A stretch of DNA of 64,000 nucleotides from Rhodococcus pseudokoreensis. GTDB lineage: Bacteria; Actinomycetota; Actinomycetes; Mycobacteriales; Mycobacteriaceae. The notes beneath the pieces were generated by a model. The model was not told the origin of the DNA, made no database searches, and saw nothing but the letters and a program-made list of their open reading frames with translations. Made by a program: the position numbers and the translations under genes. Location: assembly GCF_017068395.1 (NCBI RefSeq), contig NZ_CP070614.1:310001-374000 (forward strand). The letters are read 5' to 3'. Positions 16,734 through 25,620 of the stretch are shown here, one piece after another. Position 1 is the stretch's first letter, and every line of letters begins with the position of its first letter.

Positions 16734-17998
16734 GACCGCTCTCCAAGATCGGGCTGGGGCTCCTCAAGATCCGACTGCGGCTGCGCGCGGTACGACTGCG
16801 GTGTGAGCAGGCGGCGTCGGTAGAGCAATAGGCCGATGAGGAGGAAGAAGACGATCACCACCGAGGTGGCGGTCGATCCGGTGGCCTGACTGACCAACAC
16901 GATATCGAGTGGCGCGGTCAGGACCGGCCCGCATTCGGCGGACACCTGATGGCGCCCAACGTCGGCGACAACCGGGTTGATCGGGGCCTCGAATGCACCG
17001 GCCGCATCAGCCTGGGTTTCGCCCGCCCGGACACCCTCCACCGAGAGCGCCACCCCGGCACCCGGGGGGCACCCCGAACCCGAGGCCGTCACGAGGGCGC
17101 CCGGCGCCACCGCCGGATCACTGAGCTCGAGGCCCTGCACCGGTATTGGCTCCGCGGCACCGGGGATGACGACCCCCGGAACTGCTGGTACCGGGGCGGC
17201 CCCCGGAACCGGCACGATCGGCCCAGGAACAGGGACTACCGGACTCGGGATCGGTCCCAGCGACGGGGAATCGGGAATCTCCCGTGCCGGTGTGCAGGGT
17301 GGGTCGCAAATGCCCTCGTTGGTTCGAAGCGGGGGGATCTCCGGCGGCGTGCACAGTGGATTCGGCGGAGAACAAACAGTGCCGCCGTTTTGCTGCTGTT
17401 GTGGCAGCTCCTCGTACTGTTGCTGTTGCTGTTGCTGTTGTTGCTGGGGCAGCTGCGGAATCTCCTCGTACTGCTGTTGCTGTTGCTGGGGCAGCTGCGG
17501 AATCTCCTCGTACTGCTGTTGCTGTTGCTGGGGCAGCTGCGGAATCTCCTCGTACTGCTGTTGCTGTTGCTGGGGCAGCTGCGGAATCTCCTCGTACTGC
17601 TGTTGCTGTTGCTGGGGCAGCTGCGGAATCTCCTCGTACTGCTGCTGCTGTTGCTGGGGCAGCTGCGGCAGCTCGTCGATCTGCAGCTGCGGTTCTTGCG
17701 GAATCTCGAGCGGCGGTGGGGAACACTGCACACTTCCGGGTACGCAGATCGGCTGTTGATGGTCAGCAGCAGGGTACGGGGCCGGGTCGAGACTCTCTCC
17801 CAAGCCTGGGAGAGGAAGCTGGGGCATCGTCGGCCACGGCGCGACGGGTTGTTGCCGCACACCATCGGTGGCCACCGAGTGTGGCGCCGCGACCGCAAGC
17901 GGGGGCCCGGAGAGGAACCCGAAAAACCCGAGAGCGCCGACTACCCCAAGGGTGGACATCACCATGACCGCCCGCCGCCAGCGGGTAGGTCGGGGCAT
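16730..17998 (-). CDS. Gln-rich repeat surface protein
   Basis: 422 residues from the ATG at 17996-17998, chosen because GAGGGGG precedes it and it puts the signal/anchor helix (RRAVMVMSTLGVVGALGFFG) at the N-terminus; an in-frame ATG at 18124 would add 42 polar residues. The middle holds six units of about 14 residues, QLPQQQQQQYEEIP, the last with a longer Gln run. Cys-Pro motifs (ICVPGSVQCSPP; CDPPCTPAREIP) and a Pro/Val-rich stalk follow, then a beta domain (VTASGSGCPPGAGVALSVEG), a transmembrane helix (TATSVVIVFFLLIGLLLY) and a short RRR tail. It is therefore an exported, C-terminally anchored protein, first in an operon with a membrane protein and a kinase. Confidence 0.75.
   Translation of the reverse strand: MPRPTRWRRAVMVMSTLGVVGALGFFGFLSGPPLAVAAPHSVATDGVRQQPVAPWPTMPQLPLPGLGESLDPAPYPAADHQQPICVPGSVQCSPPPLEIPQEPQLQIDELPQLPQQQQQQYEEIPQLPQQQQQQYEEIPQLPQQQQQQYEEIPQLPQQQQQQYEEIPQLPQQQQQQYEEIPQLPQQQQQQQQQQYEELPQQQQNGGTVCSPPNPLCTPPEIPPLRTNEGICDPPCTPAREIPDSPSLGPIPSPVVPVPGPIVPVPGAAPVPAVPGVVIPGAAEPIPVQGLELSDPAVAPGALVTASGSGCPPGAGVALSVEGVRAGETQADAAGAFEAPINPVVADVGRHQVSAECGPVLTAPLDIVLVSQATGSTATSVVIVFFLLIGLLLYRRRLLTPQSYRAQPQSDLEEPQPDLGERS
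17420..17690. repeat. 42-bp tandem repeat encoding the poly-Gln units
   Basis: A 42-bp unit (containing AATCTCCTCGTACTGCTG followed by TTGCTGTTGCTGGGGCAGC) is repeated nearly identically about five times within the surface protein gene, with expanded CTG/TTG runs near 17400-17450. High identity between units points to recent expansion or homogenisation and predicts length variation between strains. Confidence 0.8.
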
Positions 17999-18351
17999 CT
18001 GCCCCACCCCCTCGGGTGCGCGTTCGGTACCTTCAGTCTGCGCCGGTGCTGCGCGCTGGGGCAATACCCGACGCGCACCGAGTTCCTGGCGGACGTGGTG
18101 GGTGTGGTGACGGGTTCGAGGCATGGCATCTTCTCGGGTCGAAGTGGTCGACTTTCAGTGTGATGTGCTGGCCGCGGGCGAATCATCACCCGCCGGGTGG
18201 ATCCTTATCACCCCTCGTCGGATGCGGCACGCCGGTGCGGGAGGGAACCGCACACCGGCCATGGTGCCGCGTCGACCTGCGGAATTAGACTGGCAACAGG
18301 GCGAAGCGTCCGACCGAAAGTCGTGTGCCCGAAATTGCGCGGAGGACGGCG

Positions 18352-18972
18352 ATGAACGCACTGAGCGAACCGACTCTCTGCTATCTCGATGGCGGATACG
18401 GCACCCGCGAATTCGTGTTGTCCGTGGACGCACCGCGGATCACCGTGGGCCGCTCGGAGAAGGCCGATATCGCGCTGCCATCGGATCCGAACGTGTCGCG
18501 GCTGCACGCCACCATCGAATGGATCGGATCCTATTGGACGGTGACCGACGACGGACTCTCCCGCAACGGCACCTTCGTCAACGGCGACCGCCTTAGTGGG
18601 CGCCGACGACTCCACGCCGGTGACGTCATCCGAATCGGATCCTCGTCGTTGACCTTCCGCACCTTCATTGCGGCCAGCGGGGAGATGACGGGCACCGCCG
18701 ACGCCCTGCCCACCCGCGCCGCCCTGACCCCGGCGCAATTCGCGGTCCTGGTGGAGCTGTGCCGTCCCTACAAGAACGACGCCGCCTATGCCCACCCCGC
18801 CTCGAACCAGGAGATCGCCGACCACCTCTTCTTGACTGTCGACACGATCAAATGTCATCTCCGCGTGCTCTTCTCGAAGTTCGGCCTCGAGGATCTGCCG
18901 AACAATCAGAAACGGATGCAACTCGTCGCCCGCGCCCGACACAGCGGCATCATCACCACCAGCGACCTGTGA
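18352..18972 (+). CDS. FHA-domain protein with C-terminal LuxR-like helix-turn-helix
   Basis: 206 residues from ATG 18352, with GGAGG at 18341-18345. Residues 15-105 form an FHA phosphothreonine-binding domain: ITVGRSEKADIALPSDPNVS, RLHATIEW, SRNGTFVNGDRL and LHAGDVIRIGSS carry the conserved G-R, S-x-x-H and N-G. The C-terminal part (ALTPAQFAVLVELCRPYKND; ASNQEIADHLFLTVDTIKCH; LRVLFSKFGLEDL) is a winged/LuxR-type helix-turn-helix. Such EmbR-like proteins act as regulators phosphorylated by Ser/Thr kinases. It is divergent from the kinase operon, with about 350 bp between the starts, so the kinase is a natural partner. That partnership is inference. Confidence 0.8.
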   Translation: MNALSEPTLCYLDGGYGTREFVLSVDAPRITVGRSEKADIALPSDPNVSRLHATIEWIGSYWTVTDDGLSRNGTFVNGDRLSGRRRLHAGDVIRIGSSSLTFRTFIAASGEMTGTADALPTRAALTPAQFAVLVELCRPYKNDAAYAHPASNQEIADHLFLTVDTIKCHLRVLFSKFGLEDLPNNQKRMQLVARARHSGIITTSDL

Positions 18973-19184
18973 ATCCGAGAAAATCCCCCGACCCTCCGGC
19001 TCTCCCCCGCTCCGTGCGGGGCCACCACAAGTCGGTGCACTGGGAGCCGCGCCGCAGCCCCACGAAATGCTGAGGTGGCGGTAGTACGCGCCGAAAATCA
19101 GGCGGTAGACCTGGGTAGCCTCTCCGAGGTGGGGATTCGGGGTTCTTGCTGGAGGTGCTGATCAACGAGAACCGACTGCACCGC

Positions 19185-19583
19185 CTATGGCCCAGGCGTC
19201 CACCCCTGGCCCTGTACACACAAGAGCGGAACGCCCTCCGGCGTTTGTGAGGCGTTGTCGGTCGAGGGTTCGCATGGTTCGCCAATGTTGTGGACGCCGA
19301 CGATGTGGGCGGTGACCCAGACGCCATCCGGGTAATAGTCGCGGGAGTAGACGCAGACGATGTCCTCGCCGGTGTTCACGTCGACTCCGACCCGATTTCC
19401 TGAGCACCGCTGATCAGCCGCTCCGGGGATGGGTTCGGGCTGAGCTGCACCGGTGACGTACGCGACCGCGCTGCTGCCGACGGTCGCCGATGGGGTGGCT
19501 GAGGCGATGCCGGATCCGAAGGCAATGAAGGGCACGATCGTGGCCGATGCAACAGCGAGCCCGTACAAGTATCTATTATTCAT
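19185..19583 (-). CDS. secreted protein with paired cysteines
   Basis: 132 residues from the ATG at 19581-19583. The signal peptide MNNRYLYGLAVASATIVPFI has cleavage near GIASATP. The mature domain has four cysteines (ADQRCSGNRVGVDV; EDIVCVYSRDYYPDGV; GEPCEPSTDN; VPLLCVQGQGW) that could form two disulfides. It resembles other small actinobacterial exported proteins but no named family. A decayed stretch lies upstream. Confidence 0.6.
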   Translation of the reverse strand: MNNRYLYGLAVASATIVPFIAFGSGIASATPSATVGSSAVAYVTGAAQPEPIPGAADQRCSGNRVGVDVNTGEDIVCVYSRDYYPDGVWVTAHIVGVHNIGEPCEPSTDNASQTPEGVPLLCVQGQGWTPGP

Positions 19584-19589
19584 TGTCTC

Positions 19590-20100
19590 ACTTACTAGTT
19601 CGTGCACTCGTCCTGACGCCGAGCGCGGTGGTGGACTTCGTCGTGATAAGTGTTCGCGGGCATCACAGTCGAAAGGTCGGGGTACCGCTTTGCGTACACA
19701 ATTCTGATGGCTGACACTTCGCAAACCATCCACACCAGGATGGAACACGTCACCCCTGGATGATCCCTCTGACGCCTGTCGATCCCGATCTGCACCAGGT
19801 TGTTGCGTGCACCGATGGGGTGATCTCCGAGATCTACCGGTGACATCGGACAGTGGAATCAAGAAGTTGCTGATCGCCATCGACAAATCCGCGACAAACA
19901 CATGGACCGGATTGCCCAGGACTTCGCGGTCGCATTCGGGCTCTGTTTCACAGAGCGCCGGACCAACATGGTCGACGTTAACGCGTGTGGCCTCAGCGCG
20001 GGCCCTGGCGGAGTTGCCATCGGCGGCCCCGCCGTCGGGCTCCCCACAGAACTGTCTCCTAGCCAATAGGAGCAGGTCGACTCCTGAACGTAGGGATCAG
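19590..20100. other. stretch without a clear gene
   Basis: About 510 bases. One forward frame ends in GPGGVAIGGPAVGLPTELSP (about 20010-20069), which echoes the GxxFxGPTIGL motif of the secreted proteins at 12.2 and 13.3 kb. It lacks a start and signal peptide, so it may be a decayed relative. Nothing else is supported. Confidence 0.3.
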
Positions 20101-20103
20101 TTT

Positions 20104-20289
20104 CTACGACAGCACGAGTCCAGGAAGGTTCGCGAAGAAGACAAAGATCGGTTCAAGCCACGGCCGAACCTCGCGGGGCATCCAGGCGTACGGGTCGGGC
20201 CCGGGGGGTGAGGCATTGGCGCTAGCAGTTCCGAGAAGTGCAAGCACTCCCACCAGCGCGACGGTCATGGCCATCCTTGGTTTCGACAC
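20104..20289 (-). CDS. tiny secreted peptide
   Basis: 61 residues. The signal peptide MSKPRMAMTVALVGVLALLG has cleavage near TASANASP. The mature peptide is about 33 residues, contains PDPYAWMPREVRPWLEPIF, and has a hydrophobic C-terminus (FVFFANLPGLVLS). No cysteine and no known domain. Such short exported peptides are easily missed. The call rests on the well-formed signal sequence. Confidence 0.45.
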   Translation of the reverse strand: MSKPRMAMTVALVGVLALLGTASANASPPGPDPYAWMPREVRPWLEPIFVFFANLPGLVLS

Positions 20290-20495
20290 TTTCAGTCCCT
20301 CTCAACGTGCCGCGTTCGGGCGGCGAAAGCACCGCCCGAGACCGGCCCGCGTTGTTCTCTCGTCGAATCGGGGATGGCAGAAATCAACCTGGCCGTTCTG
20401 CGGCGCGGTAACTTCGCCATCTCCCGACACGACCGAGAAGCAGCAGTTGGGATTCGGTGCAGACCGCCCTTTCTGATGCTTGCCCAATTCGGCGG

Positions 20496-20708
20496 CTAGT
20501 TAGTGCACATCGCCCACAACTGGAAGTTGAGGAAGGACACATTCCACTCATTCTGGCCGGCTGGGCATGAGTTGTTCGGATCGTTCCACACATGGTAATG
20601 CGGAGCTGCGTCTGGGTGGGCTGTGGCGATCGCCGGTGCTCCGATGATCACACCTGTTGCCAAGGCGGCAACCGCTGCCGCGTGGCGGGTTCGTTGCAAT
20701 GGTGACAT
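20496..20708 (-). CDS. small secreted protein
   Basis: 70 residues from the ATG at 20706-20708, preceded by GAGGAG. Signal peptide MSPLQRTRHAAAVAALATGV with cleavage near AIATAHP. The mature part carries two cysteines (NNSCPAGQNEWNV and FQLWAMCTN) and many aromatic residues. Unknown function. Its upstream side is adjacent to an IS5-type insertion. Confidence 0.55.
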   Translation of the reverse strand: MSPLQRTRHAAAVAALATGVIIGAPAIATAHPDAAPHYHVWNDPNNSCPAGQNEWNVSFLNFQLWAMCTN

Positions 20709-20861
20709 GACTGCTCCTCTAGGGATTTGGAATCCGTTCTCGGTGGAGTTGGATTCTCGGTTCTTGTGACGCTTAATAGAATGCGGCGACGCGGTGCCGA
20801 GAAACATCAGCACTAAGTTGGAACCTGCTCACACCGGAGCAGCTGGACCCAGTGGATCTCA

Positions 20862-21853
20862 GAGTGCGTTTGAAACCGTCAGGTTCGGGCGAGCCGCCTC
20901 GTCATGGTCGCAATCGTCGCGATGTGAACCATGTCCTCGTGGTGGTCGGGTCTGGTTTCGTAATCTCGCACGCAGCGGCGGTGCTTGTTGATCCACGCGA
21001 AACTTCTCTCGACCACCCACACGCGGGGCCGGACGTGGAAACCCGTGCTGCCGGGGATGCGTTTGATGATCTGCATAGGCAGGGCGAGAACGTCTTTCGC
21101 CCAGACGGGTAGCCGTCCGGGATAACCGCCGTCGGCCCAGGCCAGCCGGATGGTGGAGAACCTGCCGCGCAGTGCGGTCAGGAGTCGGTGCGCGGCGTCG
21201 CGGTCCTGGATCGAGGCAGCGGTGACGACGACGGCGAGCAGCAGTCCGTTCACATCCACGGCAACGTGTCGCTTGACGCCGTTCGTTCTCTTGCCGCCAT
21301 CCCAGCCGCGGCTCGATCGGGGCACAGTGTCGGCGGCTGGCACCGTCTGCGAGTCGATGATCGCCGCGGTCGGGCACCGGTCCCGCCCGTCACGCACCCG
21401 CAGGCGGTCGCGCAGCGCGTCGACGATGCGCTGCCACCCGCCGCTGTGGGACCAGCGGGCGAAGACCGCGTACACCGTCCCGGCCGGCGGGGAACTCCAT
21501 CGGCAGTTGCCGCCACGCGATACCACCGCGGACGATGTACAAGATGGCGTCCACTATCAGACGGCGGCAATGCTTCTCGGGTCTGCCGCCGCGGCCTGCC
21601 GTGCTGCCGGGCGCGGGCAACAGCGGTTCGAGGGTCGCCCACTCTGCGTCGGTGACCGACGACGGGTACACCGCGCAACCGTGCCCACCCGCCGAGTGGG
21701 GTGGGCACGACGGGCATGGCGGAATCGGCGATGATGTCATTGTGGGCTCCTGGTGTGGTCGGGGACTTGGTACTCACCGACCCAACCAGGAGCCCTCTTT
21801 CTTCGATTCTCAGCGAGGCACACGCCCGCTATCGCGGGTTCTCAAACACCCTC
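20862..21853 (-). mobile_element. IS5-family insertion sequence, about 992 bp
   Basis: Terminal inverted repeats GAGTGCGTTTGAAACC (from 20862) and, on the other strand, GAGGGTGTTTGAGAACC (ending 21853), flanked by TCA on both sides (20859-20861 and 21854-21856) as a 3-bp target duplication. It carries one frameshifted DDE transposase gene. The ends and duplication are read directly; family assignment rests on the transposase. Confidence 0.7.
20879..21740 (-). pseudogene. IS5-family transposase, one-base frameshift
   Basis: The N-terminal part starts at 21740 and includes VTDAEWATLEPLLPAPG and IVDAILYIVRGGIAWRQLP. At about 21490 an extra C in a C run (FPA instead of the usual FPPWQTVY) shifts the frame. 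The C-terminal part (VYAVFARWSHSGGWQRIVD; AAIIDSQTVPAADTV; RGWDGGKRTNGVKRHVAVD; RLAWADGGYPG; VVERSFAWINKHRR) keeps DDE motifs (DSQ, ADGGY, ERSFAW). It could be inactive or a sequencing error; the break lies in a homopolymer. Confidence 0.7.
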
Positions 21854-22053
21854 TCAGTCGGACAGTTGGCGCGGTGTTTGGCGCGAAGACAGTGAATCCG
21901 CTAGGTGACGGTTTCTCCAAGGACCCCCGCACGCGCTCGGGCGTGTCGCTCAGCCGGCGACGGACGGGCGGTGACGGCCGTGTGGTTGTCGCGATTCTGA
22001 AATCGGCGACGAGTTCGGCAGAATTGGGTTTGACCTGCGATGACGACAGGTCT

Positions 22054-22209
22054 GTCGGCGACAAGGTCAAGGTTCATGCTGAGGGAACCTCGGTGTTCAC
22101 GATCGTGAGCATTGACGGTGACGAAGCTCTGATTGAGTCGGTTCTCCCCGCTCCAGGGACTTACCCGTTCCACTGCAAGCTCGAACACCTAGTTCCGGTC
22201 GAGTCCTGA
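22054..22209 (+). pseudogene. small VGDKVKVH protein, copy lacking its start
   Basis: 52 codons beginning VGDKVKVHAEGTSVFTIVSI and ending LEHLVPVES are clearly related to the 54-residue protein at 30695-30859. Relative to that copy, about 28 bases holding the ribosome-binding site and start codon are missing. The shared upstream palindrome (GACCTG at 22032-22037 and CAGGTC at 22047-22052) remains. The only open frame runs in from IS-adjacent DNA, so translation is doubtful. A hairpin follows the stop. Confidence 0.5.
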
Positions 22210-22240
22210 CACAGTAAAAATGCACCCTGAACTGCGTAGA

Positions 22241-22268
22241 TGACGTCCCCTCGGAGAGGGGGACGTCA
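22241..22268 (+). terminator. hairpin after small VGDKV gene copy
   Basis: TGACGTCCCC (22241-22250) and GGGGACGTCA (22259-22268) form a perfect 10-bp stem with an 8-base loop, 32 bases after the stop. There is no T run, so termination strength is uncertain. Confidence 0.5.
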
Positions 22269-22635
22269 CCAGTTCTGACCGAACGATCACGTTCTGTCGA
22301 GCGAGATGTTCGGGATATGCATCTTCGCTTTCATCCGCGCTGGCATGCTCGAAGAACTTGCAGCGCAGCTGCTGCCGTTGATCGTGCAACGCTGGCGGCC
22401 CGGTCCACTTCCTCGTTGCGAATGTCCTTACGGCGCTGAGCGGTGGCGTCGTCTACATCGGCCTGGCCCTCTACACCCGCTCGTTGTGGCCGGCGATCAT
22501 GACGCGCATCTACGACCTGATCGTCTTCTGGGTGATGATTCGGATGTGACGGCCGGGGCCCTGATCTGCGTGGGCCACCACTCCCGGACGGGTTGTGCCA
22601 TGCTGTGGGCACAGTGACGAAGTCGCGGGGGTGAC

Positions 22636-22836
22636 ATGACTGTTCATATGTTGGTGCGATCCACAGGCAGGCGTGGATGGACGGTGCGGTGCGATCTGTG
22701 TGAGCACACCTTCGCCGCGGCCGTCGCCGGCCGACCCGAGGCGGTGGCGTTCGCCGAGACGAACGGGTGGATCGTCGGCGAGTGCACGTGGTGCCCGATG
22801 TGCGCGGCGGCCCACACCTCCCGCCGCACAGCCTGA
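22636..22836 (+). CDS. small zinc-ribbon-like protein
   Basis: 66 residues from ATG 22636. Two Cys pairs, VRCDLCEHTF and CTWCPMCAAAH, are spaced about 30 residues apart, as expected for a single zinc ribbon. Basic N-terminus (RSTGRRGWT). Function unknown; small zinc ribbons often accompany mobile or phage DNA, which fits the neighbours. Confidence 0.5.
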   Translation: MTVHMLVRSTGRRGWTVRCDLCEHTFAAAVAGRPEAVAFAETNGWIVGECTWCPMCAAAHTSRRTA

Positions 22837-22963
22837 AATCGCCGGTCCACAGCCCTGACCCGGAACTCCGGGGTGGTTGTTGGGCTGTGAGGATGGATTC
22901 GAGGATTTCGTCTTGCATTGAAGGGAACAGGGTCTGATAGGGGAGCTGGCCGCGGCGAGCGAG

Positions 22964-23416
22964 GTGCATGTGATGGTGTCGTTCTGGTGGAGTCGCGGCG
23001 ACGGTCTCGCCAACCACCAGCTCGGCCAGATCCTCAGCCGCGCATCAGGTGTGGATGGGGTGGACATCACTGACCCGCAGTCGCTCGATCGGGCGCTGCG
23101 GATCGCGGTCGCCGATCCCGCGGTGCTGGCCGAGCTGGAAGCATGGTGGCAGATGGTCGAAACCCGGCGGGCCGGAAACGGCACCCGCAACCCGGGTCTG
23201 GGCCTGGATCAGTCGATTCGGTACCTCCCCGACCGGCTCGACGCCGACACCGTCACACCGGAGGCACTCGGCGAGTGCCGCCGGCAGGTCGCCGCCGTCG
23301 ATCAGACGATCATCAGTGCGAAGAACCTCCCCGAACTCGCGCACCCGGACGCCGAGATGCTCGACCTCCTCGGCCGCTACCTGGAGGCACGTTCCCGAGT
23401 TCTCGCCCTGGCATGA
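22964..23416 (+). CDS. hypothetical protein
   Basis: 150 residues (an internal ATG at 22973 is equally possible). Soluble, helical and acidic (DITDPQSLDRALRIAVADPA; VLAELEAWWQMVETRRAG; EMLDLLGRYLEARSRVLAL), with no recognised domain. Amino-acid composition and GC-rich third positions support coding. It may belong with the zinc-ribbon gene 127 bp upstream. Confidence 0.45.
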   Translation: MHVMVSFWWSRGDGLANHQLGQILSRASGVDGVDITDPQSLDRALRIAVADPAVLAELEAWWQMVETRRAGNGTRNPGLGLDQSIRYLPDRLDADTVTPEALGECRRQVAAVDQTIISAKNLPELAHPDAEMLDLLGRYLEARSRVLALA

Positions 23417-23600
23417 CCCCACCCGGGTGAGCCGCCGGCTCCAGGTGCGGGCCACAGGGGTGGACGGAGAACCGCCACCCGCGGACGCGACCTGCCAGCA
23501 TTGCCATAATTGCGTGCATTGCCGGCGATGATGGCGGTTCGCTGGTCAAGGTGGGGACGTGTCATTTCCGCCGGTCACGCTGCGTATTGGCCGCGGTGGT

Positions 23601-24020
23601 TCAGAGGTTCCAGAGTTGGAGCAGAGCGGTCCGCAGGCTGGCGGAGGCGATCCGGTGGTCGGCCCGTAGCCGGGGATTGGGGTGTCCGAGGTCGGCGAGG
23701 GTCTGCTCGGCGTCCGGTATCGGGATGGGGGAGAGGTCCGCTCGGCTGCGCAGGAGGTGACCGATGGCGCCGTGGGCGTGGAGGATGGCGATTGCCTCGG
23801 AATCGACGACCGCTGGGGGGTAAATCCACTCGTTGTCGGCGGTGACGAAGATCAGGACGTCACCGCGCTCGAGGCGGGTGTCGGATTTGTTGTGGTGGAA
23901 CCATTCGAGCTGGTACTTCGCGGCCGGCCCGGCCGGGCCGCGGTGCCGGCGGGCCTGCGTTGCCCAGGTGTGCTGCTCGGTCGGACCGGGTGTGTAGTCG
24001 ACGGTGTGTCGCAGAAACAT
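23601..24020 (-). CDS. hypothetical protein
   Basis: 139 residues if started at the ATG at 24018-24020 (MFLRHTVDYTPGPTEQHTWA); the frame is open to 24161, so a longer product is possible. Features are AKYQLEWFHHNKSDTRLERG, DVLIFVTADNEWIYPPAVVD and a helical C-terminus. No family recognised. It is convergent with the preceding gene and divergent from the recombinase operon. Confidence 0.45.
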   Translation of the reverse strand: MFLRHTVDYTPGPTEQHTWATQARRHRGPAGPAAKYQLEWFHHNKSDTRLERGDVLIFVTADNEWIYPPAVVDSEAIAILHAHGAIGHLLRSRADLSPIPIPDAEQTLADLGHPNPRLRADHRIASASLRTALLQLWNL

Positions 24021-24254
24021 CCGGGGGATCTTGGCGGGCAGGAACCCGGGGTCGGCGCACCCGGCCACCGACCCCGGGGATCGGCACAGACCGACCGATC
24101 TGCCACTGGATTGGAAGTGGCATACGTTCGTTCTCTCGGAAATTCCCTGCGAGCTGGTCATTCAGCCCGGTTTGGGGAGTCCACTGTTGTCGAGGTGGGA
24201 TTCCGTTCGTGTCGGTACCACCTTGACGAGCAAGGTGGCCTTAACCTGTGTGGT

Positions 24255-25316
24255 ATGAGTCACACATTTCGTGTGGTGCAGGGCAGGACGGTCGAGGTCG
24301 CCCACGCGTCGACCGATCCGCTGACCTTTCAACTCGAATGCGTCGAGGCGTTCGTGACCTCGCGGGTGGTCCGAGGCTTCAGTGCGGTAACCATCGAGAA
24401 CGAGACAGGTGAGCTCGAGCGGATGCTGGCGGCGCTGGGCAAACCGGTGTGGGAGGCCACCGCCGACGATGTCGATCGAGTGGTCGGAGCGATGGCCGCG
24501 GACGGCTTGCTGGCGTCGACTCGACGCAGATATGTGCAGGCGCTGAGCAGTTTTCACCGGTTCCTGATCACCCGCCGCGCCGGGGAGATCGAGGCGTTGT
24601 TCGGGGTGCGGTTGACGAACCCGATCGACGAGTTCAATGCGAGCCGTCATGTCGGTGACGATTCACCGAGGCTGCTTCCACCTCCGAGCGTGAGTCGGGT
24701 GGCCGTCTTCTTCGACTTCCTCAAGGAACGGATCGGCTCGGCTCGCAAGTACGCGCCAGCGGCCCGGGATTATGCGCTGTTCCGGACCTTGTATCACGCC
24801 GGGTTGCGCTCCGATGAGGCGTCCAAACTCGAGATCGCGGACGTCTACCTCGGGCAGGGCCCGTTCGGAAAGTTGCATGTGCGGTTCGGCAAGGGTGCCC
24901 GCACCTCCGGGCCGCGGCCGCGGTGGGTTCCGATGCTCGACCACCTCGATCTGGTGGTGCGGTGGTATCTCGAGGATGTACGACCGAAGTTGCCGGAATC
25001 GGCGGTGTTGTTCTGCGATCAGAGTGGTGGTGCGATGGCCCGAGGCACGATCCGCAACCGTCTGCGGTATCTGCAGGATCTCGAGCACTGCTCGCCGGCG
25101 GACCGGTTCAGCCCGCACGCGCTGCGCCGGGCCTGCGCCACCCACAACTACGAACGAGGAGTCGATCTCGTTGCGATACAACAGATGTTAGGGCACTGGA
25201 CGGTGGGATCGACGATGCGGTACGTCCGTCCGTCGGAGACGTTCATCGAGGACGCCTACCGCAGCGCGGTGTCCGACACCGTCGCGTTCCTGCAGGGAGA
25301 TGACGATGCACATTAG
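24255..25316 (+). CDS. tyrosine recombinase, first gene of a recombinase trio
   Basis: 353 residues from ATG 24255. The N-terminal SAM-like core-binding domain (FVTSRVVRGFSAVTIENETG; RRYVQALSSFHRFLITRR) is followed by the catalytic domain. The catalytic set is complete: Arg in YHAGLRSDEASKLEIADV, Lys around HVRFGKGARTSG, HALRRACATHNYERG, LGHWTVGSTMRYVRP with the nucleophilic Tyr. The enzyme performs site-specific strand exchange through a 3'-phosphotyrosine. It overlaps the XRE gene by 17 bp and is the first gene of a three-gene operon with a zinc-ribbon recombinase-like protein. It probably mobilises the island. Confidence 0.85.
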   Translation: MSHTFRVVQGRTVEVAHASTDPLTFQLECVEAFVTSRVVRGFSAVTIENETGELERMLAALGKPVWEATADDVDRVVGAMAADGLLASTRRRYVQALSSFHRFLITRRAGEIEALFGVRLTNPIDEFNASRHVGDDSPRLLPPPSVSRVAVFFDFLKERIGSARKYAPAARDYALFRTLYHAGLRSDEASKLEIADVYLGQGPFGKLHVRFGKGARTSGPRPRWVPMLDHLDLVVRWYLEDVRPKLPESAVLFCDQSGGAMARGTIRNRLRYLQDLEHCSPADRFSPHALRRACATHNYERGVDLVAIQQMLGHWTVGSTMRYVRPSETFIEDAYRSAVSDTVAFLQGDDDAH

Positions 25317-25620
25317 ATGGAAACTGCGGATGGCCGCGGCGCAACGGGAAGTATGGACCGGCACCGAGCTGCGCCGTCTGCTCGCCGAACGCGGCGGACT
25401 CGAGCTGTCGTCGGCGTCGGTGTCGGCGTTGTTCACCAAGGAACCCTCGCAGATCAAGCTCAGCACGCTGCTGGCGTTGTGCACTGCGCTCGACTGCACC
25501 CCGAACGACCTGTTCGACCTCGACACCACGCCCGATCGGGTCCCCGCCGAGCCCTCGGCGCCGACAGCGTCGGAGCCCGCGGCGCGGCGAGTCGGCGGCC
25601 GGTCGATGCCGCCGGTGTGA
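25300..25620 (+). CDS. XRE-type helix-turn-helix protein
   Basis: 106 residues from ATG 25300, inside the end of the recombinase gene. The Cro/CI helix-turn-helix is visible (TGTELRRLLAERGGLELSSA; SVSALFTKEPSQIKLSTLLA; LCTALDCTPNDLFDL). The last pattern is typical of XRE proteins of the YozG/HTH_26 type. An Ala/Pro-rich tail follows. Its start overlaps the upstream gene and its stop overlaps the downstream GTG, so all three are coupled. It probably regulates or is part of the recombination unit. Confidence 0.75.
   Translation: MTMHIRWKLRMAAAQREVWTGTELRRLLAERGGLELSSASVSALFTKEPSQIKLSTLLALCTALDCTPNDLFDLDTTPDRVPAEPSAPTASEPAARRVGGRSMPPV

Noticed and set aside
17420..17690. Possible CRISPR array
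   Set aside because: The 42-bp units are contiguous without unique spacers and encode in-frame Gln-rich repeats.
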